A DNA stretch of 49,912 nucleotides from Weissella fangxianensis (GTDB taxonomy: Bacteria; Bacillota; Bacilli; Lactobacillales; Lactobacillaceae). Below the pieces are notes generated by a model, which did no database searches, was not told the origin of the DNA, and saw nothing but the letters and a program-made list of their open reading frames with translations. Location of the stretch: positions 1 to 49,912 of the forward strand of contig NZ_JAMXDB010000011.1 in the NCBI RefSeq assembly GCF_024718545.1. Reading direction: 5' to 3'. Shown piece by piece: positions 34,505 through 42,984 of this stretch; positions within the stretch are counted from its first letter, which is position 1; each line of letters starts with the position of its first letter. The position numbers and the translations under genes are program-made.

Positions 34505-34548
34505 CATAAACATGTGGCAAAAGACTGATCTTTCAATGTCACGCGATT
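34505..34548. repeat. Dispersed 44-bp repeat, copy A
   Basis: An ungapped 44-base segment matches 39426-39469 at 32 of 44 positions. It lies inside a larger structure whose arms, AAGCATAAACAT and ATGTTTATGCTT, are about 70 bp apart and are followed on the minus strand by TTTTTT. The stretch probably ends the htpX transcript. Confidence 0.6.
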
Positions 34549-34607
34549 TACTCTGACTTTAAAATATCTTTTGTCTATTAATGTTTATGCTTAAAATATA
34601 TTCATCT

Positions 34608-35495
34608 TCACATTTTTTGTAATGCTGAAATTCTTTCAGACATTGGTGGGTGTGTTGAAAATAGATTGGTTAATTTTTTTGTTTGTAATGGGTTAGAAAT
34701 ATACAATGCGGCACTTTCTGGTGAAACATTTTCATCAGACATTGGTTCACTATTAGAAATTTTATTCAAGGCATTGATCAGTCCCTGCGGATTACGCGTC
34801 AATTCCACTGCACCGGCATCTGCCAAAAATTCTCGATTTCGTGAAATTGCTAATTGGACTAACGTTGCCGCAATTGGTGCCAACACAAGCACAGCAATCG
34901 AAGCAATTAACGCAATAACGTTGCCTTCTTTATTATCACGATTACGACTACCACCAAAGTACCAAAAATGGGTTCCAAAGTTGGCCAACATGGCAATTGC
35001 TGATGTCAAAGCAACGGCAATTGTTTGCAGTCGAATATCATAGTTACGAACATGCGTCATCTCGTGTGCCATGACACCTTCTAATTCTTCACGTGTTAAT
35101 ACTGACATGATGCCAGAAGTCGCTGCTACCGCTGCATGTTCAGGGTCATTACCCGTTGCAAAAGCATTAGGACTTGGATCATCAATAATAAATACACGTG
35201 GCATTGGCACATTTGCGACTAGCGCCATATCTTCTACGATATGCCATAAGTCAGGCGCCTGGTCCGCATTCGTGATTTCCTGGGCATGATTCATTCCCAT
35301 TACGACATCTGTTGATTGACCAAACATATAGACAGCGTAAACAATTCCTGTTACGACCGCTATAATTACACCTGCTACCCATTCACCAAACATGCAATAC
35401 CCTAACGCTGCACCAACAATTCCCATGAACAAAAAGAAACCAACAAACAACACAATTGTCTTGCGTTTATTTTTTGCAATTTGTTCAAATAACAT
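34608..35495 (-). CDS. htpX: Membrane zinc metalloprotease HtpX
   Basis: A quality-control protease of the cytoplasmic membrane. The HEMTH zinc motif (AHEMTHVRNYD), two N-terminal membrane helices, two more in the middle, and the FLADAGAVEL segment with the third zinc ligand are present. The start is ATG 35495 (MLFEQIAKNK) with AGAGGTG 7 nt upstream, giving 295 residues. It is the second gene of the lemA-htpX pair. Confidence 0.94.
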   Translation of the reverse strand: MLFEQIAKNKRKTIVLFVGFFLFMGIVGAALGYCMFGEWVAGVIIAVVTGIVYAVYMFGQSTDVVMGMNHAQEITNADQAPDLWHIVEDMALVANVPMPRVFIIDDPSPNAFATGNDPEHAAVAATSGIMSVLTREELEGVMAHEMTHVRNYDIRLQTIAVALTSAIAMLANFGTHFWYFGGSRNRDNKEGNVIALIASIAVLVLAPIAATLVQLAISRNREFLADAGAVELTRNPQGLINALNKISNSEPMSDENVSPESAALYISNPLQTKKLTNLFSTHPPMSERISALQKM

Positions 35496-35508
35496 GGTCA
35501 ATCACCTC

Positions 35509-36078
35509 TTAAAGGCCACGTTCATCAAATGAGACGTTGACCATTTCTCGTTCTTCTGCTGGTGTTTCCAAGAATTCACTAGGTTTGAAGCTATGAATCT
35601 TAGCAACAAAGTTTGTTGGGAACGACTGCAATTTTGTATTGTATGTGGCAGTTGTGGTATTAAATAACTGACGTGAATAAGCAATTTTATTTTCTGTATT
35701 CGTCAATTCTTCCATCAACTTATTATATTGATTTGATGCTTTCAAATCGGGATACGATTCAGCAACTGCAAAAACTGACTTCAAAGAGTTGGTCAGTTGG
35801 TCTGATAGGGCCATTGTTTTCTGATGGTCATCAGTTGGTGTTTGTGTTAATGCATTACGCAGACTAACAACTTTCTCTAAAGTTCCTTGTTCGAATTTAG
35901 CTGAGCCCTTGACTGTCTCCACCAAATTTGGAATCAAATCGTTTCGTCGCTTTAACTGTACGTCAATCTGACTCCATGACTCTTGTGTACGCATACGTGC
36001 CTGTACAAGGCCGTTATAAATTCCTACCCATAATAAAGCCAAGACAACCACGATACCGACAATAATCCATCCAATCAT
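35509..36078 (-). CDS. lemA: LemA-family membrane protein
   Basis: A single N-terminal membrane helix (MIGWIIVGIVVVLALLWVGI) is followed by NGLVQARMRTQESWSQIDVQLKRRNDLIPNLV, the family signature, and a helical-bundle domain. The role is unclear; in Gram-positives the family is often encoded next to htpX, as here. Of two adjacent ATGs I prefer 36078 (GGAG 7 nt before); 36081 is the alternative. The protein is 189 residues. Confidence 0.9.
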   Translation of the reverse strand: MIGWIIVGIVVVLALLWVGIYNGLVQARMRTQESWSQIDVQLKRRNDLIPNLVETVKGSAKFEQGTLEKVVSLRNALTQTPTDDHQKTMALSDQLTNSLKSVFAVAESYPDLKASNQYNKLMEELTNTENKIAYSRQLFNTTTATYNTKLQSFPTNFVAKIHSFKPSEFLETPAEEREMVNVSFDERGL

Positions 36079-36218
36079 CATTTTCTCCAATCTTTATGAA
36101 CTAATAATCATAAGATACTTTCTAGTCTACTATCCTACATTGTAACATGCCCAAAAATATCCATCGCCTAATATTTATTTTTTTATAATATGCGTGTGGC
36201 ATAACAACCCTTTATTGA

Positions 36219-36226
36219 TAAAAAAG
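36219..36226. repeat. Target-site duplication, left copy
   Basis: TAAAAAAG directly before the left ISL3 end is identical to 36667-36674 directly after the right end. Eight bp is the duplication length known for ISL3-family elements. Confidence 0.8.
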
Positions 36227-36313
36227 GGTTCTACAATTTTGGGTACTGATAGCTAATCATTCAGATTAGTCATCGGTACCTTTTTATTTGTTTCTGTATA
36301 ATTTACGATAAAT

Positions 36314-36343
36314 AAAAAAACAGACCAGCTGTAACTAGTCTGT
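36314..36343 (-). terminator. Terminator-like hairpin inside the ISL3 remnant
   Basis: ACAGAC (36320-36325) and GTCTGT (36338-36343) form a 6-bp stem, followed on the minus strand by six T. Confidence 0.5.
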
Positions 36344-36611
36344 CCAACAAAAAATCCCTCTAGATATGAAAAAGGCTCGGCTGACTCTAAAAAAGCATCT
36401 ATCAGAAATTGAAAACAGTTTTACCTATAAGTTCTCTAATGGTCCCGTTGAGAGGGCTAATAATAAAATTAAAGCCATTAAGCGTACTGCATACGGTTTT
36501 CGCAATTTCAAACTATTCCGTTTGCGTATATTAATTGCTTTTAAAGACAGTTTCTACTCACAAAACTATACACAAAAAGCAGCCAAATTCATGAAGAATT
36601 CAGCTGCTTAG
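36339..36611 (+). pseudogene. ISL3-family transposase, C-terminal fragment
   Basis: The frame is open from 36339 (after an in-frame TAG) to TAA 36609-36611. FSNGPVERANNKIKAIKRTAYGFRNF is the ISL3 signature around the last catalytic Glu of the DDE domain, followed by KLFRLRILIAF. The N-terminal DNA-binding part and the first two acidic residues are gone. The apparent start (ATG 36366) has no ribosome site and is probably just an internal Met. Confidence 0.9.
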
Positions 36612-36666
36612 CGCTTAAGCTATTCAATTAAATAATTCTGCTATCAGTACCATTTGACGAATAACC

Positions 36667-36674
36667 TAAAAAAG
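36667..36674. repeat. Target-site duplication, right copy
   Basis: TAAAAAAG, identical to 36219-36226. It overlaps the T-tract of the pgcA terminator. Confidence 0.8.
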
Positions 36675-36722
36675 GTTGGGACACAAGAAAATGTTCCAAC
36701 CTCTTATACTTAAAATGCATTA
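36667..36722 (-). repeat. Dispersed terminator repeat, copy R3 (after pgcA)
   Basis: On the minus strand TTAATGCATTTTAAGTATAAG, starting in the pgcA stop codon, leads into AGGTTGGAACA/TGTCCCAACCT (36702-36692 with 36683-36673, one G-U) and then a T-tract. The ISL3 remnant begins at the end of that tract. Confidence 0.85.
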
Positions 36723-38444
36723 ATCAACATAATCAGTAATTGATTGCTGAATAGCTGTTAATTTATCATCAGCCGCTTGTTGTGTTGCACCTTTAGTACC
36801 AACATATAGTTTGATTTTTGGTTCAGTACCAGATGGACGCACAGCTACCCATGAGCCATCAGCCAACCAATACTTCAATACATTTGCCTTTGGTAATGTC
36901 ATTGGGGTCGTCACACCTGTCTGCGTATCAGTCTCTGTTTGTAACGTAAAGTCCGCAAACTTTGTGACCGCAATGTCACCAAATGAAGTTGGTTGCTCAG
37001 CACGGAATTTCGCCATTAATGCTGCAATCTTCTCCGCACCATCGATTCCCTTAAATGTTAGTGATTGTGTATTTTCAACAAAATAACCATATGTCTTGAA
37101 CAAGTCTTGCAAACCGTCATACAGCGTCTTACCTAATGACTTGTAATAAGCTGCTACTTCCGCTAACAAAACAGTTGCTTGAACAGAATCTTTATCACGA
37201 GCAAATGGTTTAACAAGGTAACCATATGATTCTTCAAAGCCAAACAAGAAAGTGTGCTCATGCGTTGATTCATAGTTTTGAATCTGTTCAGCAATATACT
37301 TGAAGCCCGTTAACACGTTAACAGTTTCAATATCAAAACTCTTTGCGATATCTGCCGCAAACTCTGATGAAACAATTGATTTAACAAGCACACCATTTGC
37401 TGGTAACGTACCAGCTGTTTGCTTAGCAGTTAGTAAGTAGTGCAGTAAAATGGCTCCAATTTGATTACCTGTTAATAATTGATATTCACCTGATGGTAGT
37501 CGGACCGCTGTTCCCATCCGATCAGCATCTGGATCCACACCAATCACCACATCAGCACCTTGTTGCTTAGCCAAATCAATCCCCATGGCCAATGCTGCTG
37601 GGTCTTCCGGATTTGGCAAAGTAACTGTTGGAAAATCACCATCTGGCTGTGCTTGTTCTGGTACGATCGTCACATTCTTAAAGCCAGCATTAGCCAACGC
37701 TTGGCCGGCAATCAAAGCGCCCGTTCCATGAAGTGGTGAATAGACCAACTTCATATCACGGCCTTCTTTATTAACCAATTCTTGATCCACCGTAACCGTC
37801 TTGATTTCAGACAAATAGTCATCATCAACATCCTTACCAATGGTTACCAACAAACCGGCAGATTCTAGCTCCGTTTGCGGCTTTACTGGTACCGTAAACA
37901 TGTCGGCTTCACGGATTGATGCTGTAATAATATCCGATTCCTTTGGTGGCATCTGGCCACCATCTTCACCGTAAATTTTATAACCATTGTATTCTTTTGG
38001 ATTGTGCGAAGCTGTAATCATAATCCCTGCATAAGCATTAAGATGACGCACAGTAAAAGATAGCTCTGGTGTTGGGCGTAGTGATTCAAAGACATAGGCC
38101 TTAATACCATGGGCACCCAAAACCTTGGCTGATTCAAAAGCAAATTCTTGTGAGAAATGACGTGAATCATATGAAATCGCAACACCGCGCTTTTTCACAT
38201 CTTCAGATAATGAATCCATCAAACGAGCTAATCCCTCTGTAGCTTGTCGGACCGTGTAAATGTTCATACGATTGATTCCTGCACCTAACAGGCCTCGCAT
38301 ACCAGCAGTTCCAAATGACAATGGTTGATAAAAAGCATCTTCTGCTTGTTGTTCATCTATTGCCAACTCATCCATGTCATTTTTTAAATATTCTGGTAAA
38401 TCATTGTGTTTTGTCCATAATTGAAAATTATCTTGCCAAGTCAT
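36720..38444 (-). CDS. pgcA: Phosphoglucomutase/phosphomannomutase
   Basis: Interconverts glucose 1- and 6-phosphate (or mannose phosphates). ITASHNPKEYNGYK holds the phosphoserine, DPDADRMG the Mg site, FGFEESYGY the sugar-binding loop and VRPSGTEPKIK the phosphate-binding C-terminal domain. The start chosen is ATG 38444 (MTWQDN), 10 nt after GGAG; an ATG 3 codons earlier almost touches the ribosome site. The protein is 574 residues, the usual long Firmicute form. Confidence 0.93.
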   Translation of the reverse strand: MTWQDNFQLWTKHNDLPEYLKNDMDELAIDEQQAEDAFYQPLSFGTAGMRGLLGAGINRMNIYTVRQATEGLARLMDSLSEDVKKRGVAISYDSRHFSQEFAFESAKVLGAHGIKAYVFESLRPTPELSFTVRHLNAYAGIMITASHNPKEYNGYKIYGEDGGQMPPKESDIITASIREADMFTVPVKPQTELESAGLLVTIGKDVDDDYLSEIKTVTVDQELVNKEGRDMKLVYSPLHGTGALIAGQALANAGFKNVTIVPEQAQPDGDFPTVTLPNPEDPAALAMGIDLAKQQGADVVIGVDPDADRMGTAVRLPSGEYQLLTGNQIGAILLHYLLTAKQTAGTLPANGVLVKSIVSSEFAADIAKSFDIETVNVLTGFKYIAEQIQNYESTHEHTFLFGFEESYGYLVKPFARDKDSVQATVLLAEVAAYYKSLGKTLYDGLQDLFKTYGYFVENTQSLTFKGIDGAEKIAALMAKFRAEQPTSFGDIAVTKFADFTLQTETDTQTGVTTPMTLPKANVLKYWLADGSWVAVRPSGTEPKIKLYVGTKGATQQAADDKLTAIQQSITDYVD

Positions 38445-38522
38445 TTCTGTCATTCTCCTTTGTTATTGTGTTCCCCAATACAACTAATCTCATTGTACCA
38501 TAGGATTATGGCGTTATTTAGT

Positions 38523-39221
38523 CTAACATGATGGCTTTGTATTAGAAATTAATGTCGGTTGATTGCCGCCAATAATAACCTCATCGACTATATTCAAAAA
38601 TAACCCATGTTCAACGACCCCAATCGTTTGTTCCAAAAAATACGCTAAACTTGTAGGATGCGTAATGTGGTTTAAGTGCAAATCAATAATGTAATTACCT
38701 GCATCAGTGGTTACCCGTTCGCCTGTCGTCGTTCGTCGAAAAGTCGGATTCATATCTGCTGCCAAAAACTTTTGCAACAGATGATGACTGCCATAAGGCA
38801 CCACTTCAACGGGTAATGGAAATTGACCAATCACCTCATGATATTTTGATTCATCAATAATCCAAATATTTTTCTCTGAATTTAACGCAACAATTTTTTC
38901 AAACAGCAGAGCTGCACCCCCACCCTTGATGCCATTTAATTGGTGGTCGACTTCATCAGCACCATCAATCGTTAAATCAATTTTGGGTACTTCATCAACT
39001 GAAGCTAACTTGATTCCCCATGACTTGGCTAATGAAGATGTTTTATTAGATGTTGTGACACCAATAATATCCAATCCTTCACTATTAATTCTGGCCGCCA
39101 ATGCTTCAATAAAAAAACGTACAGTTGAACCGGTCCCTAGACCAACAATCATGCCATCTGCAATCAACGTCGCCGCAAATTCTCCAGCTTGTTGCTTTTG
39201 CACCATTTGCCTATCAGTCAC
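38523..39221 (-). CDS. rpiA: Ribose-5-phosphate isomerase A
   Basis: Interconverts ribulose 5- and ribose 5-phosphate in the pentose phosphate pathway. In this 232-residue protein GLGTGSTVRFFIEAL, TIDGADEVD, KGGGAALLFEK (catalytic Glu) and DESKYHEVIG are clear. It starts with GTG at 39221 behind GAGGAGG, 8 nt away. Its neighbour pgcA is also sugar-phosphate related. Confidence 0.95.
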   Translation of the reverse strand: MTDRQMVQKQQAGEFAATLIADGMIVGLGTGSTVRFFIEALAARINSEGLDIIGVTTSNKTSSLAKSWGIKLASVDEVPKIDLTIDGADEVDHQLNGIKGGGAALLFEKIVALNSEKNIWIIDESKYHEVIGQFPLPVEVVPYGSHHLLQKFLAADMNPTFRRTTTGERVTTDAGNYIIDLHLNHITHPTSLAYFLEQTIGVVEHGLFLNIVDEVIIGGNQPTLISNTKPSC

Positions 39222-39348
39222 TGTATATTCCTCCTCATCCCCCTAATATTAAGTTTATTCTACCGGGAAAAATTGAAAAAAGATAGAAAAAAGACGGGGA
39301 TGGCAGAAATCAACATGACACGATGGGCTAATTCCTCTAAATGATAAG

Positions 39349-39407
39349 AAAAGTGGCTGGAACAAAATAAATGTTCCAGCCACTTTTACTAAAAATATAT
39401 TAATTTA
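39349..39407 (-). repeat. Dispersed terminator repeat, copy R4 (after accA)
   Basis: A perfect 16-bp stem, AAAAGTGGCTGGAACA/TGTTCCAGCCACTTTT (39349-39364 with 39372-39387), is preceded on the minus strand by ATTAATATATTTTTAGT. It ends the fatty acid operon. Confidence 0.85.
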
Positions 39408-39425
39408 CGTCTGTAACTTTGATAG

Positions 39426-39469
39426 TATAAACGCGTGTCAAAAGTCTGAAGCCTCAATGTAACACAATT
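39426..39469. repeat. Dispersed 44-bp repeat, copy B
   Basis: This is 32/44 identical to 34505-34548 with no gaps. It lies between accA and copy R4 of the terminator repeat. The rest of the 39222-39518 gap holds nothing else I recognise. Confidence 0.6.
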
Positions 39470-39518
39470 CACGTCACACACCGGCTTCAAAACAACTTTT
39501 ATCTCGCTCCCTTTATAA

Positions 39519-40304
39519 TTAAAATTTACGAAAACGCGCCCGTCGTTGGGCAATCAATTTATCCGTTGGCATATTAGCCAATGTTTGAATTTCCTCAGTC
39601 AATTTTGCACGAATCAGTGAAAAGACACGTGAATGTGAACGACTTTCAGGTATGATGTACTCAATGACATGATTATCTAGCAAATCATTAGGCGTTAAGC
39701 CCATCACTGCCGCTGCTTCATCATGACGTTTTGCATCCTTCCATAGAATAGATGCAAATCCTTCAGGTGAAAGAACCGAATAAGTTGAATTCTGGAACAT
39801 CCACACTTGATCAGCTGTTGCCAATGCAAGCGCTCCACCAGAACCACCTTCACCATAAACAATGGCAATCATTGGTACTGGTAATTTCAGACTCTCCAAA
39901 ATACTTTGCGCAATCGCTTCACCTTGCCCCTGATCCTCAGCGGTTTTTCCTGGAAAAGCTCCGGGTGTATTAATGAACGTAATAATTGGTCGGCCAAACT
40001 TAGCTGCCTGTTTCATTAAACGAATTGCCTTACGATAACCGTATGGTTCAGGTGAACCATTACGTTTAGCTAACTTATCATTGATATCTGAACCTTTGTC
40101 AATCACAATCACCGTCACTGGTTCACCGTTAAGGTTTGCGAGACCACCAATCACGCTTTTATCATCACCAGCATAACGATCACCATGTAGCTCAAAGAAA
40201 TCAGTAAACACGCCTGAAATAATTTCACGGGCCATAAACCGGTCCTCACGCGCACGTTTAACGATTTGGACGGGGGTTAATTCACGTCTAAATAAACTCA
40301 CCAT
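39519..40304 (-). CDS. accA: Acetyl-CoA carboxylase carboxyltransferase, alpha subunit
   Basis: With AccD it transfers CO2 from biotin to acetyl-CoA, making malonyl-CoA. In this 261-residue protein GDRYAGDDKSVIGGLA, NTPGAFPGKTAEDQGQ and YGEGGSGGALAL are typical. It is the last gene of the operon. Its GGAGGT site sits in the 2-bp gap region after accD. Confidence 0.95.
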   Translation of the reverse strand: MVSLFRRELTPVQIVKRAREDRFMAREIISGVFTDFFELHGDRYAGDDKSVIGGLANLNGEPVTVIVIDKGSDINDKLAKRNGSPEPYGYRKAIRLMKQAAKFGRPIITFINTPGAFPGKTAEDQGQGEAIAQSILESLKLPVPMIAIVYGEGGSGGALALATADQVWMFQNSTYSVLSPEGFASILWKDAKRHDEAAAVMGLTPNDLLDNHVIEYIIPESRSHSRVFSLIRAKLTEEIQTLANMPTDKLIAQRRARFRKF

Positions 40305-40306
40305 GA

Positions 40307-41152
40307 TTAACGACCTCCTTGTGGTTGATGGAATTTAACGAGTTGTGCCAAAACCTTTGGCAATTCTTTACGTTGCACAACTGCATCAATGAACCCATTT
40401 TCCAACACTGTTTCCGCACGCTGGAAATCTTTAGGTACTTTCTCATGGATGGTTTGCTCAATCACACGCTTACCGGCAAAGCCAACTAACGCATGTGGTT
40501 CAGCTAATGTAACATCCCCTTGCATTGCAAATGAAGCAGTCACACCACCAGTTGTTGGATCAGTTAATACCACAAAGTATGGCAATCCGGCTTCCTGATG
40601 TGCGGCTACTGCTGCCGATACCTTAGCCATCTGCATCAAAGAGTTGATACCCTCCTGCATACGGGCACCACCAGAGGCAGTGAATAATATAACTGGTAAC
40701 TGTTGCGTGGTTGCTTTTTCAAACAAGCGCGTAATTTTCTCGCCAGTCACAGTTCCTAATGACCCCATCATAAAGTAAGAATCCATAATTCCCAGTGCAA
40801 CCGTCTCATTTTCAATAACCGCTTGACCAGTCAAAACTGATTCCTTCAGTTTAGTTTGTGATTTTGCGCGACTTAGCTTTTCTGCATAACCAGGAAAGTC
40901 TGTCGTTTCTAGTGTTAAGTCTGCATCCCACTCTTCAAATGCCGTTGTCATTAAATGAACACGCTCATATGCTTGCAAACGAAATCCGTAACCACAAGTT
41001 GGACAAACGCGATGTTCTCCCAATTGCTTAGAATATAATTGTGCGCCACAATATGGACATGCTAAAAATAAACCATCCGGAATTTGAGCATCAACATGCG
41101 CATCCTTTTTAATTTTAGGCAATTTGGCATTTGGTTTATTAAATAAATCCAT
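40307..41152 (-). CDS. accD: Acetyl-CoA carboxylase carboxyltransferase, beta subunit
   Basis: The N-terminal zinc ribbon (CPYCG-AQL ... CPTCGYG, residues 32-54) and the crotonase-fold core (FTASGGARMQEG, TDPTTGGVTASFAMQGD, PHALVGFAGKRVIEQT) identify it. I start at ATG 41152 (MDLFNKPNAK) because the AGGAGG site lies inside the first codons of the longer in-frame ORF that begins at 41170. The protein is 281 residues. Confidence 0.95.
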   Translation of the reverse strand: MDLFNKPNAKLPKIKKDAHVDAQIPDGLFLACPYCGAQLYSKQLGEHRVCPTCGYGFRLQAYERVHLMTTAFEEWDADLTLETTDFPGYAEKLSRAKSQTKLKESVLTGQAVIENETVALGIMDSYFMMGSLGTVTGEKITRLFEKATTQQLPVILFTASGGARMQEGINSLMQMAKVSAAVAAHQEAGLPYFVVLTDPTTGGVTASFAMQGDVTLAEPHALVGFAGKRVIEQTIHEKVPKDFQRAETVLENGFIDAVVQRKELPKVLAQLVKFHQPQGGR

Positions 41153-41162
41153 TATTTGCCTC

Positions 41163-42539
41163 CTATTCACCTGTTGTTAAACTTTTTTGCCATGTTGGTA
41201 AAAAGTCATGCTCAAGGTACTGAGTCGTAAACAATCCTTTGGCGACAACCTCGTCATTCAACAACGCTTCTTGGAAATCCGCATTCGTATTGACACCATC
41301 AATGACCAGCTCATCTAAAATACGTTTCATCTTAATAACTGCTTCACTACGGTCATCACCATGCACCAGTAGCTTACCAATCATGGAATCGTAGAATGGC
41401 TGAATAATGTCACCTGAGTAAATCGCAGAATCGATACGAATACCTGGTCCACCAGTTGGTAAAAAGGCAAAATTAATCTTACCAGCACTTGGAGCAAAGT
41501 TACGCTCTGGTTGTTCAGCATTTAATCGCACCTCGATTGCGTGCCCATTAACTTTAATCTCTGCCTGTTGCATGGTTAATGTCTCACCAGCTGCCACCTG
41601 TACCTGCATCTTTATTAAATCAACGCCAGTAACTAATTCAGTAACTGGGTGCTCAACTTGAATTCGAGTATTCATTTCCATGAAGTAGAAATTACCTTCA
41701 TGATCTTCCAAAAACTCAAGTGTTCCGGTATTTTCATAATCTAATGCATTGACGGCTTTGGTTGCGATAGCTCCCAATTCATCACGCATTGCTTGTGTCA
41801 CACCAACCGCTGGGCTTTCTTCCATAACTTTTTGGTTATTACGTTGTAATGAGCAATTTCGTTCTGGGAAATATAGCACATTGCCTTGTTGGTCACGAAT
41901 AATTTGCATCTCGATATGACGCACATTAGTCATGACCTTCTCAACATACATATGACCATCCCCAAAAGCGGCTTTCGCCTCATGTTGGGCATCATCAAAT
42001 TTGTCAGCTAATTCGGTTTCCTCATAAACAAATCGCATCCCTTTACCACCACCACCAGCGGCGGCTTTTAGCAACAAAGGATAACCGATTCGCTCAGCAA
42101 CCTTTTTCGCTTCACTTGCATTATGGATAAAGCCTTCAGATCCTGGAATGACTGGTACACCAGCTTCACGCATTGACTCACGCGCGTTCGCTTTGTTTCC
42201 CATCAATTCCAATACCTTAGGACTTGGTCCAATCCACTTTAGACCAACTGCACCCACCATCTCAGCGAAGGCTTCATTTTCAGATAAGAAACCATAGCCC
42301 GGATGGATAGCCTCAGCACCAGTCAATACAGCAGCACTCAAAATATTTTTCATATTTAAATAGCTGTCTTTTGACCTTGGTCCACCAACGGCAATTGCTT
42401 CATCTGCTAATCGCACATGAAGACTATCCGCATCGGCTGAAGAATAAATAGCGACAGATTTAATGCCCATTTCCTTCAGTGTACGAATGATACGAACCGC
42501 AATTTCTCCTCGATTCGCCACTAAAACTTTTTTGAACAT
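41163..42539 (-). CDS. accC: Biotin carboxylase subunit of acetyl-CoA carboxylase
   Basis: Carboxylates the biotin on AccB with ATP and bicarbonate. In this 458-residue ATP-grasp enzyme KVLVANRGEIAVRIIR, the glycine-rich LKAAAGGGGKGMR loop, EFLEDHEGNFYFMEMNTRIQVEHPVTE and GHAIEVRLNAE are all present. It lies 2 bp after fabZ. Confidence 0.96.
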   Translation of the reverse strand: MFKKVLVANRGEIAVRIIRTLKEMGIKSVAIYSSADADSLHVRLADEAIAVGGPRSKDSYLNMKNILSAAVLTGAEAIHPGYGFLSENEAFAEMVGAVGLKWIGPSPKVLELMGNKANARESMREAGVPVIPGSEGFIHNASEAKKVAERIGYPLLLKAAAGGGGKGMRFVYEETELADKFDDAQHEAKAAFGDGHMYVEKVMTNVRHIEMQIIRDQQGNVLYFPERNCSLQRNNQKVMEESPAVGVTQAMRDELGAIATKAVNALDYENTGTLEFLEDHEGNFYFMEMNTRIQVEHPVTELVTGVDLIKMQVQVAAGETLTMQQAEIKVNGHAIEVRLNAEQPERNFAPSAGKINFAFLPTGGPGIRIDSAIYSGDIIQPFYDSMIGKLLVHGDDRSEAVIKMKRILDELVIDGVNTNADFQEALLNDEVVAKGLFTTQYLEHDFLPTWQKSLTTGE

Positions 42540-42541
42540 AT

Positions 42542-42973
42542 TTAATCTCCAACAATAAATGTTAAGTCAGCCGTGGTGACACGCTTGCCATCCACATAGG
42601 CTGTTCCCTTACCTTCCCCGATAGGGCCACGTAAACGGGTCAACTTAACTTCTAATCTCACTTGATCACCAGGGCGAACCATTTTACGGAAACGAGCCTT
42701 TTTAATACCACCGAAATAAGCCGTTTTCCCTTTGTATTCAGGCATTGATAACAAAACGACTGCGCCAGTTTGGGCTAAAGCCTCAATTGTTAAATTACCT
42801 GGAAATGTTGGATTGCCTGGAAAATGCCCCTGGAAAATTTCTTCATTGACCGTTACATTTTTAATCGCAACTGCGCTTTCGCCAGGTACCAATTCTTCTA
42901 CGGTATCCAACATTAGCATTGGGTAACGATGTGGCAAAATTTCTTGAATTTGTTGTGTATTTAATACTGACAT
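42542..42973 (-). CDS. fabZ: 3-hydroxyacyl-ACP dehydratase FabZ (canonical)
   Basis: Removes water from 3-hydroxyacyl-ACP. The catalytic His is in ILPHRYPMLMLD (about residue 16) and the catalytic Glu in TFPGNLTIEALAQ; GHFPGNP is intact. The protein is 143 residues. It is the second FabZ-type gene in the operon; the first (49164) has Asn in place of the His. AGGAGG lies upstream. Confidence 0.95.
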   Translation of the reverse strand: MSVLNTQQIQEILPHRYPMLMLDTVEELVPGESAVAIKNVTVNEEIFQGHFPGNPTFPGNLTIEALAQTGAVVLLSMPEYKGKTAYFGGIKKARFRKMVRPGDQVRLEVKLTRLRGPIGEGKGTAYVDGKRVTTADLTFIVGD

Positions 42974-42984
42974 ATCAAATCCTC

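Larger units (their letters stand above)
36227..36666 (+). mobile_element. Internally deleted ISL3-family element
   Basis: The ends are imperfect 27-bp inverted repeats, 36227-36253 and 36640-36666. Both begin GGTT and share GGTACTGATAGC on their inner sides. Outside them lies an exact 8-bp duplication (TAAAAAAG). Inside, only about 80 codons of transposase C-terminus remain; intact relatives carry more than 1 kb of coding sequence. The element inserted at the T-tract side of the pgcA terminator. It now resembles a MITE that an ISL3 transposase elsewhere in the genome could still move. Confidence 0.85.
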
